The notes under the pieces are model-generated. The model saw only the letters and a program-made list of their open reading frames with translations, made no database searches and was not told where the DNA came from. A stretch of DNA of 64,000 nucleotides. Origin: Orobanche coerulescens (lineage: Eukaryota; Streptophyta; Magnoliopsida; Lamiales; Orobanchaceae). This document shows, piece after piece, positions 56,657-64,000 of this stretch. Position 1 is the stretch's first letter. Every line of letters starts with the position of its first letter. The position numbers were made by a program, and so were the translations under genes. The DNA is taken from the NCBI GenBank assembly GCA_033398695.1, contig CM065802.1, forward strand, positions 203,255,096 through 203,319,095, written 5' to 3'.

Positions 56657-57960
56657 TGTTAGGCGTATTTCTAGACGCTTATTTATCATTATTTTGTAGT
56701 GTTTTGGTAAGTGAAATCATCTAAATGAGCTTTTAATGCCTTGATTTTGTATGATTGACAGGAAATTGAAGTCCGGGAGCTAAAGCGAGGCAAAACGAGC
56801 GAAAACGGCAAAACTGGACGATGAGCCGCGGCGCAAGGAATCGAGTCTGCAGACAGAAGACACCACCAAGGGCGAGTAATCAGACTGTGTCATGCAAGCC
56901 TCTGTGAGCCGCGGCACGTAAGAATTATTTAACGCCTGTATTGACTTTTGGCGATGTGCCGCGGCACAGTTTAGTGAGCCGCGGCACACTTAGCGGGTTT
57001 TGTAGGGCGGCGCGGATTTTGGGCCGTTTCAAAGCCGCTTTCGACCGATTGAGACGGACGCGCTTTCTTGATGTCTTGAGCTATAAATAGGGCTTAAGAC
57101 CCTAATTTAATTATCTTGGAATCATTGAATCTAAACCTAGGAGAGCTTAAGCTTGGAGACAGAGAAGAGGAGGAAAGCGTAAGAATTCAAGGGCAGAATA
57201 TGAGTCAAGAACGGAGGAATCCGAGCTTCATCTGCGTTTGAATTTTATGCTTTCGTTTATTTATTCGTATTTTCGCTTTTAGTATGTCGCTAAAGCCCTA
57301 ATCTAGGTTTTGATGAAACCTTTGTTTTGACGAATTGATTATGATTATCCAATTTATTACCTTTTTATTGAGTTTTCCCAATTATGTTTAATGCTTGCAA
57401 TTATCCGCCAATAGTTGTATTGATTTAATCATTCACTTGAATCGGGAGAGGAGATTTGGTGAGGAACTATTGGTGAGGACCGCTTTTATTCGTGAGATAG
57501 GAATATACTCATAGAAACTACGTGGCCTTTAGGAGATTTCATGCTTTTTGCCTATCGACGAGATAATTCACCTAGGATAGAGTGCGTTAGTCGCGTTAGA
57601 TAAATCTATTGACCTCGGGAGAGGCGGTAGAGTATATTAGCAATCTCCGCCTTCAGTAAATTGGGAAAATTATTTATTACGGATAATCGAGAGTAAATTC
57701 GGATAAACTAAGGTGGATTCAGAACCCTAGACGTATTCATCATTTGATTTCCTTAATCCAAGATATTGTTTTCTACTGCTTAGTATTTTAGAAATTCTTT
57801 TAGTTATTAATCCAAAAACCCAACTTCGATTGTTCAAATAAAATTGGAATACGAAAACGTCGGTAGTTAGAGATTCAATCCTCGTGGGAACGATACTCTA
57901 CTTATCACTTTATTACTTGTAAACGATGACGTGCACTTGCGTGTAGGAAATATCGCAACA
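56657..57960 (+). repeat. 3' LTR of the Athila element
   Basis: 1304 bp, collinear with the 5' LTR but with many 1-5 bp indels (for example in 56838-56930 and 57595-57660). Palindrome array 56822-56988; TATA box 57081-57090. Confidence 0.92.
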
Positions 57961-57965
57961 CGGCA

Positions 57966-58312
57966 CACTGGTGGGAGGCTGTAGCGTCTAGTGATCGTAC
58001 AGATACTTGGGCCGAATTCAAGACTACTATGGAGGCCGAGTATTGTCCGCCGTCTGTTAAGGAACGTAGAATTGTTGAGTTTTTCTCGGCTACGCCTCGG
58101 GATGTGTCTATATCTCAAGCAATAGTCGATTACAATCGATAGCTGTGTTACGTTCGAGATCAAGTGCGAAGTGAGACAGATAAGGTTCGTTACTTTGATA
58201 TGCGTATGAAACCTCAGGTTCTGCAGTGTATGGCCCCTTTTATGTGTACAACGCTGAAGGACTATAAAGATCGAGTCTTAGCATTTGAAATGGCTATAAT
58301 GTCTACCGAGTC
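57966..58312 (+). pseudogene. Element C gag, continuation after the Athila
   Basis: In frame with 48661-48975: HWWEAVASSDRTDTWAEFK, MEAEYCPPSVKERRIVEFF, ATPRDVSISQAIVDYN, then a TAG (58140), then VRDQVRSETDKVRYFDMRMK and TLKDYKDRVLAFEMA. It is cut at 58313 by the next LTR element. The zinc knuckle and pol, if present, lie beyond the window. Confidence 0.88.
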
Positions 58313-59170
58313 TGTAACACCCCCAATCCACTCAGGGATATTACACGCCGTAGACCCTCTCCTCGAGGATCTACCAGGCTGATAACTAAAATCAAACATC
58401 TAAACATCGCCTTTAAGGCTAAAATGACTCAGTAGACCGACTTGGTCTTTCAATAATAACATACAACTCATTCCCAACACATACCCACGCAGGGGTCAAA
58501 ATAAAATAAACTCCCGTACAACGGGGAAAAGATACCGCAGCGGAAAAAGAAAATACAACTGGACCAATACGACATCAACGGAACCTCGTGTGATTAGTAT
58601 CGTTCATCTTTCATCATCCTTCGTGCCGACCCTGTGCTATGCTCCAAAACCTGAATGCAAAATAGACATCCACCCCAGAATACTGGGGTTAGCAATACTC
58701 CACTGTTTTGCTAGTGCAAGTACAAGTGCAAAAATACGAGCCATACAATACAAGTTCCAAGAACAATAATAATCAGGAATCCTCAAAGATCCAAACGTAA
58801 AGAAAAGTACTTCCCGAGGCAAGAGTTTGGGTAAACATTTCCAAAACCGAAAGATCGCAAATAAGGGAAACAATTTACAAAACAGTTTAAAATGCCATCG
58901 AGAGTTTTAATAGAAAACAATTTAGGATTATAAAATCCTTCTCTTTCCAAAAGATCGATAGGGTCACAGTCCAAACGTTTGTTTTCGCAAATAGGAAATC
59001 ACCAACAATTTACAGGGTCAAAGCCCAACATCACGTGTCCTCAACGGACGTAAAATCAACGAAACATAATCACGCACGCGCATCGCCTAGGACCGGGACG
59101 ATACCACCGACATCCCACTCGAGGCCTCGAAGGACCCTCCCGAGCTGGCTAGCGAAAAAAATCACAACAT

Positions 59171-59391
59171 CTCACGGTTGGATCAATCACTTGTTGCATC
59201 CTGGCCACATGATCGCATGCCATGTGCCACCGTAGATTAACTTTGGCGCTCACGGTTGGATCAATCACTTGTTGCATCCTGGCCACATGATCACATGCCA
59301 TGTGCCACCGTAGTTTTCCTTAGGCTCTCACGGTTGGATCAATCGCTTGTTGCATCCTGGCCACATGATCACATGCCATGTGCCACCGTAG
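59171..59391. repeat. 78-bp tandem repeat, three copies
   Basis: Units start CTCACGGTTGGATCAATC at 59171, 59249 and 59327, exactly 78 bp apart, almost identical except for the linker. The third lacks its last bases. Confidence 0.95.
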
Positions 59392-60366
59392 GCCCCGCCC
59401 ACATTCACACAATCACACACATATCACAATGCAACAAAGATATCCAAATAATTCATCCAGAGGCATCAACACTTAGCCAAACACCACGTCAAACCACAAC
59501 GCACCGAAATGAAATAATATGCGCCCACACGCAATACCAAGTGCAACATCAACACCAAACATATCCATAGAGTTCACATAGTCATTCTCAAACCACACCA
59601 TTTACAAAACACACGCGTTTTGAAAGCAAGCCTTTAACAAGGCTAAACCGAATCTTTTGAAAGTTCGAAACACACGATCAAATAAACACATAGAGACGGT
59701 TACTAATTATCATATCCACAAAACAAGAATTGTATGGACAAGGTACTTGCCTCGATACCACGAGCACGGAACCACGAACGGATACGGCTCAACCGGGAAG
59801 CTTCGGAACGCCCGATGCTAACGAAAAGGGAATACGACAACGAACGGAACGGAAGAATCAAGCACGACCGTGAGGAACCGACGAAAATGAACCTAACGAT
59901 TCGAATAGCACAATCACAACCACTTCTAAACGATTATGGAAATGGAATACACCCGGAACCCCGCCTACGATTCATGTATATTCATACCGAAAACAACAAC
60001 GAGGGCGGACCACAACCAAACCCTCTCGATTCCGTAAAAATCCACAAAATATCCATGAATCCGTAGGGAAACTAAAGATACTAACAAGATTAATCATATT
60101 CATCATGAATCCATCAACGAAACGGAAAGAATCGGACAAAACCCCAAAATCCCCAATTATCCAAAAAGGTAGGGTTTCAAGAGATATTACCTTGAGTGAT
60201 TCAAGTGTTAAGATCCGTAGAACACGCGTTAGATTGATTATCCGAGCCTCACAACCGAAAAGAAATGATGAAAATCGACCCCGGATGAAGAACTCTCTCC
60301 TCTATATCTCCTCTCTCGCGCAAAGGGAAAAATTGGAAAGAAATGAGCTTCACGCTCAAAACAACG

Positions 60367-60376
60367 CATTTAAAGT
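60367..60376 (-). promoter_or_regulatory. Candidate TATA box of element D 3' LTR
   Basis: The minus strand reads CTTTAAATGC, about 17 bp after the palindrome array. A weak match to consensus, supported by position. Confidence 0.45.
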
Positions 60377-60391
60377 GTAACACAGCAGGGA

Positions 60392-60475
60392 CCTATCGGC
60401 CGCCTATCGGCCGATAGCCCAACCGATAGCCATATCGAATGTAGGCGAGAGTCTATCGACCCCTATCGGCGAAAG
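60392..60475. repeat. CTATCGGCCGATAG palindrome array (element D)
   Basis: Within 84 bp: CCTATCGGCCGCC, CTATCGGCCGATAGCC (perfect 14-bp palindrome), ACCGATAGCC, ATATCGAATG, CTATCGACCCC and CTATCGGCGA. It occupies the same promoter-proximal position as the arrays of related LTRs but with a different sequence. Confidence 0.85.
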
Positions 60476-61148
60476 GCTCCTGAAGTGCTCGCCAAAATCG
60501 AAACGACCATAACTCTCTCGTCCGGACTCGATTGACTCACCGTTTGAACCATTGGAAAGCTAACTCGATGTTCTATAATATTGCAAAGATTTATAATTTT
60601 TGGAGTCATCAAAAATTAATGGTGATCTAACAAAGACGAACTCATACTTAGAAAAGTCGTTTAGTAATCCCGAATTCAACAAAACGACACCGAAACCCGA
60701 ACTCGAATACGAACCGAAGATACGGTTACGAAGTACTCACAAAGACGAATCTAAGAGCTAGTAGGACACACGATTCCGACCACCCGAAGGCTCGAATTCA
60801 ACAACGGAAGTAATTACCCAAAACTTTGGGAAATTACGAAAATGGCCCAAAACGTCCGAAAATCACGATACGCGATCGAAACACCAAACCAAAGCTCGCA
60901 ACATGAATAATAACATTAAATGAACTTACGAGAACTCAAACGGCAGCTGGACGAGATTCGCAAGAATCGAGCTCAAGTGCGGAAAAGTCGCTAAAAGCAC
61001 GGAACTCAACAAAACAACACCGAAACGAACTCGGATGACAAAAAGTGAAGAATTAATCATTCTCGAAATGACGAAATGGTCATGAGCGAGTCGTCAAACG
61101 GACTTCCGCCAAAAAAGAAAATTACCGAATTGAAATTGCGATATTACA

Positions 61149-63878
61149 TTCTACCCTCCTTAAAAGAAGTTTCGTCCCAAACTTAAAACAAGTAGGGGGA
61201 AGCAATATACTGCCAGAAAACTCGACGAGATACGCAAAACCGAAAACTCGCGCCCGACGGCGAAACGCCGCAAGAAACGCAAAGAGACATACGGCGTGAA
61301 AACACGCTCCACGACGACCAATACCACGTCGCCGTTAGGAACATACTAAAGTCAACAAGTGACAAGCGTCAACAAGCAGATAGTATAATCCATCGATTAT
61401 CCAGACAATCACAAAACACAACGAACGAAAATCAACAGGATTGACCCACCCAACGGTACATCAATCAAAACGTGGCCAACCCGAACAAATACGAAATTCC
61501 ACCGCCCAAGGGTTGGAAGATTGAAAACGAGACTAACTTCCCGAACTTAAGGGAATTTCAAGGAGTCGAATGTTCAACAATCACGAAACGAGATCAACAA
61601 AATCGAACAATCAAACGATCGAACCACAAAGATCGAGACAACAAAAATCGAACGATCATGTTCGAATCACAAAGAACAATAAAGTTCAAACAACAACTCC
61701 CGTGACGATCCGGTGAGAACTACAAGACATGCATTGCGAAGATCCACAGAAAGGGAATAGCGATTGAAAAGTCACAACGACAACGAGTTATTCGAAATAA
61801 CACCACACTCGTTCGATCAACAAAAGCAAGGAGCAGGCAAGCTCAAATGTCAACGAACATAAATGAGTCGACAGAGTCGAAAACACAAGAGTTCCAAAGC
61901 CGATCCACTTCGAATAAAAGAACTTGTAGAACCAGATGATGTCACTCCCAAACAAGGTTCACAAGAATCGAATCGAACTCAAAAAAATCACAGCGATAAC
62001 AGATTGACCCAAAACAAGATCACGGCTGCTCGAACGATTTAAAACCGAAATACGAACAAGTTCGAAAGTATCAACGAACACGAGCGAGTCGATAGACTCG
62101 AGAAAGAGAAAATGCAGGAGTCTAAAAACAACACGGGTACTACATTCGACCTCTTATAAAAGAAGGTCGCCCCGCAACTCGCAACAATGAAATCAAGGTG
62201 ACGGCACAACAAGCAACCGTGAAACATCCTTCAAAGGCCTCTCAAAGCCGATTCCGATGACTGTCTGAAGCGCGAACTTCGAAAGTCTCGGTAGCTAATT
62301 CGCAAAACGGAATTCGGTGTCCCTCGAGTCCACACTTGAAATGTGTTACCGACGAGAAGGACAGTTTACACGTGCATGCCCGGCACATCACGGTTGAAAC
62401 GTCTCGGCTCGGCATACCGAAAATACAAATGCTAGATACAATGGGGCACAACGTCGCAAAATAACATAGCGGAGATGCCAACTCAAAGACAACAAAGAAT
62501 CATAACACATACTATATACAACGATTACCATCATAAAGTAATACACACACAAACACTATAGCAACGACGGTATCGTTCGGCGACCTCGACGGCCCGAACG
62601 ATAACCAGCACATAATTTCAACCATCATGAAACAATCACACATGTACACAAACGTACAAACTCAAGCTTCAACAGCTCACACCCGTGCGACAACACGCAA
62701 ATCACCACGAGGCGACAAACAAGAATACCACCATACCTCTCACAGAGGACTAGTACAACAAATGCGTGGCAACGCCTCGACGTTCATGCCACCATTTCGA
62801 TCACAATTCGGGGTTAACACCGTAACAAAAGTTCGAAAACCATACACGCATTTCCGGTCCGCAAACAGGAATGATAGGTTTTAAAAACAAAAACCACCTT
62901 TGAAGACAGTTTGGAAACACCAATTGATCTTGAGTATCATTTTACAAAAAGTTGAACAAACATTATTTTCGAGACTTTGAAAATCATCTTGCGTTTGAAC
63001 AAAAATGAGGACACCTTCTCGTAGTGAAAAACTTTCAAAAATATTCGACCCTTGGGTCTAAGCAATCGCATTTGAAAATATCTCAAAATATTTTTGGTCC
63101 TCAACCTAAATTTTTTTGAAATGTATTGCGGCATTAGAAAACACCTTGAAAACACCGCTAGAAAATAATTCGTTTTAAAAGCACGTCTCGAATTTTAATT
63201 TTCTAAGACACTCAAGGTTTTCAAAATAATTCAATGGGCTAGAATGCCCAAAAATTTCTGTAATTACAAGGAACAATATAGCGCCGTGGTCCCGCGCCGA
63301 ACCCACCAGGCTAAAAACCATTCACAAAACGCCAAAAAGGCCGATGACGGTAATATTTCAAAACTCATAAAATCCATTTACAAAATACTAAATACCGTCA
63401 TAAGAATTTCGCCAAAATGATCAAGGCCATAATGCCAAAAACTTCGGTTAATGGAATCAATTTTCGAAATAAAACTCATCGGTAAAATACCGAAAATCAT
63501 TACAAAGGAACTCACGCAATGGATAAAAGGAATAAAGTCAAACATGCACAATCCATCAACACTACTCCTCATATGAACGAAGTATTAGAGTCGAGTAACC
63601 ACATATCACGAAATCAAAATTCATAAAAGAATTCCGTCGCTTAACAAATAATCATAAAAAAAATAGCTCGTGTCACACGAGGCACAACACAAAGAAGGAG
63701 ACTTACACACAGGTCGCACGAAGATGATGATCGCCCCACGATACTAATCACGACCAACAAACTCATACGACGCGTCGCGACACGACTCAGTCAGATAAAA
63801 TCCGACGAGACAAAAACTCGATAGACACCACTGACCCGACAGCCTAGGTTTCCACAACCTAAGCTCCGATACCATTTA
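61149..63878 (-). other. Internal region of element D, with zinc-knuckle remnant
   Basis: Polypurine tract next to 61148. On the minus strand around 62420-62290 a decayed gag zinc knuckle is readable (CRACTCKLSFSSVTHFKCGL then EGHRIPFCELATE), similar to the one at about 32590-32500. The rest is non-coding leader. The 63250-63560 part resembles the terminal part of the LARD LTR (38680-39030). Confidence 0.75.
63857..63874 (-). other. Primer binding site of element D
   Basis: The minus strand reads TGGTATCGGAGCTTAGGT, close to the LTR start at 63879; one base differs from the LARD site (TATCGG for TATCAG). Confidence 0.8.
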
Positions 63879-64000
63879 TGTAACACCCCCAATCCACTCA
63901 GGGATATTACACGCCGTAGACCCTCTCCTCGAGGATCTACCAGCCGATAACTAAAATCAAACATCTAAACATCGCCTTTAAGGCTAAAATGACTCAGTAG
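63879..64000 (-). repeat. 5' LTR of element D, first visible part
   Basis: TGTAACACCCCCAATCCACT onward, nearly identical to 58313-58434. It continues beyond the window. Confidence 0.9.

Larger units (their letters stand above)
48976..57960 (+). mobile_element. Non-autonomous Athila-lineage gypsy element
   Basis: LTRs 48976-50271 and 56657-57960, target duplication CGGCA (48971-48975 and 57961-57965), an Athila-type PBS, gag with protease, and an Athila ORF1-type protein. Reverse transcriptase, RNase H and integrase are absent: the protease frame ends at 52725 and is followed by a non-coding stretch and a promoter-like palindrome array. The LTR pair has many small indels, so it is older than the LARD insertion. 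Confidence 0.92.
58313..61148 (-). repeat. 3' LTR of element D
   Basis: Minus strand TGTAATATCGC to GGGGGTGTTACA, 2836 bp. It includes a 78-bp triple repeat (59171-59391), a block resembling the GGGAGGGTCC...GGTCCTAGGCGATGC part of the 7731 LTR (59087-59150), and a palindrome array (60392-60475). Confidence 0.9.
58313..64000 (-). mobile_element. Coding-poor gypsy element D, 5' LTR cut by window edge
   Basis: 3' LTR 58313-61148, internal 61149-63878, 5' LTR from 63879 past the window end. The first 122 bases of the two LTRs differ only at one small site (CAGGCTGAT versus CAGCCGAT), so insertion is recent. Minus-strand PBS and GACGAAACTT polypurine lead-in place it in the Tekay-like lineage. 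No pol is present. Confidence 0.9.

Overview
The window is plant nuclear DNA, almost certainly from a flowering plant with a repeat-rich genome. The evidence is a nest of plant-specific transposon families: chromoviral and Athila Ty3/gypsy elements, a Copia remnant, a MULE carrying DUF1985 and Ulp1-type coding sequence, CACTA ends, a Helitron helicase tail, Stowaway-like MITEs and tRNA-derived SINEs. The only host-type gene that looks intact is a single-exon S-protein homologue (SPH, self-incompatibility S1 family) on the minus strand at 4337-4783. I cannot name the species. Nothing is bacterial, and there is no CRISPR array or rRNA.

Region 1-26521 is bounded by inverted arms of at least 2.0 kb (1-2013 and 24516-26521; the left one is cut by the window edge). 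Between them lie CACTA fragments, a hAT-like element, SINE-like sequences, the SPH gene, a complete chromoviral gypsy element (7731-16968, TSD AAGCC) inserted into a CACTA reading frame, a MULE with exact boundaries (17580-23904, 9-bp TSD TAATTATAA), and a fragment of a SKU5-like multicopper oxidase gene beside the right arm.

Region 26522-37315 is AT-rich sequence with microsatellites, a Helitron helicase tail, the 3' LTR plus degenerate gag of a gypsy element without pol (28938-33475, minus), a foldback MITE (33572-33798) and the 3' end of a Copia element (34776-37315, minus).

Region 37316-64000 is one plus-strand gypsy element (C) whose leader and gag were hit by three other LTR elements: a coding-free element with 3766-bp LTRs (38655-48645, TSD GGTCG), a non-autonomous Athila (48976-57960, TSD CGGCA), and a coding-poor element whose 5' LTR runs off the right edge (58313 onward). 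Removing the Athila and one TSD copy restores the C gag frame exactly.

The most unusual signal is not a gene. Every gypsy LTR family here carries its own array of 10-14 bp palindromes in U3, generally just upstream of the TATA box: TTACGGCCGTAA; TTACGTACGTAA with AGCGTACGCT; GTGCCGCGGCAC; CTATCGGCCGATAG. One LTR mixes two of these types. The same TTACG...CGTAA half-sites, with longer spacers, saturate the introns and spacers of the unrelated MULE. The Athila repeats its LTR-type array internally, followed by a TATA-like box, a probable 5'UTR intron and the ORF1 start, which suggests a second, internal promoter.
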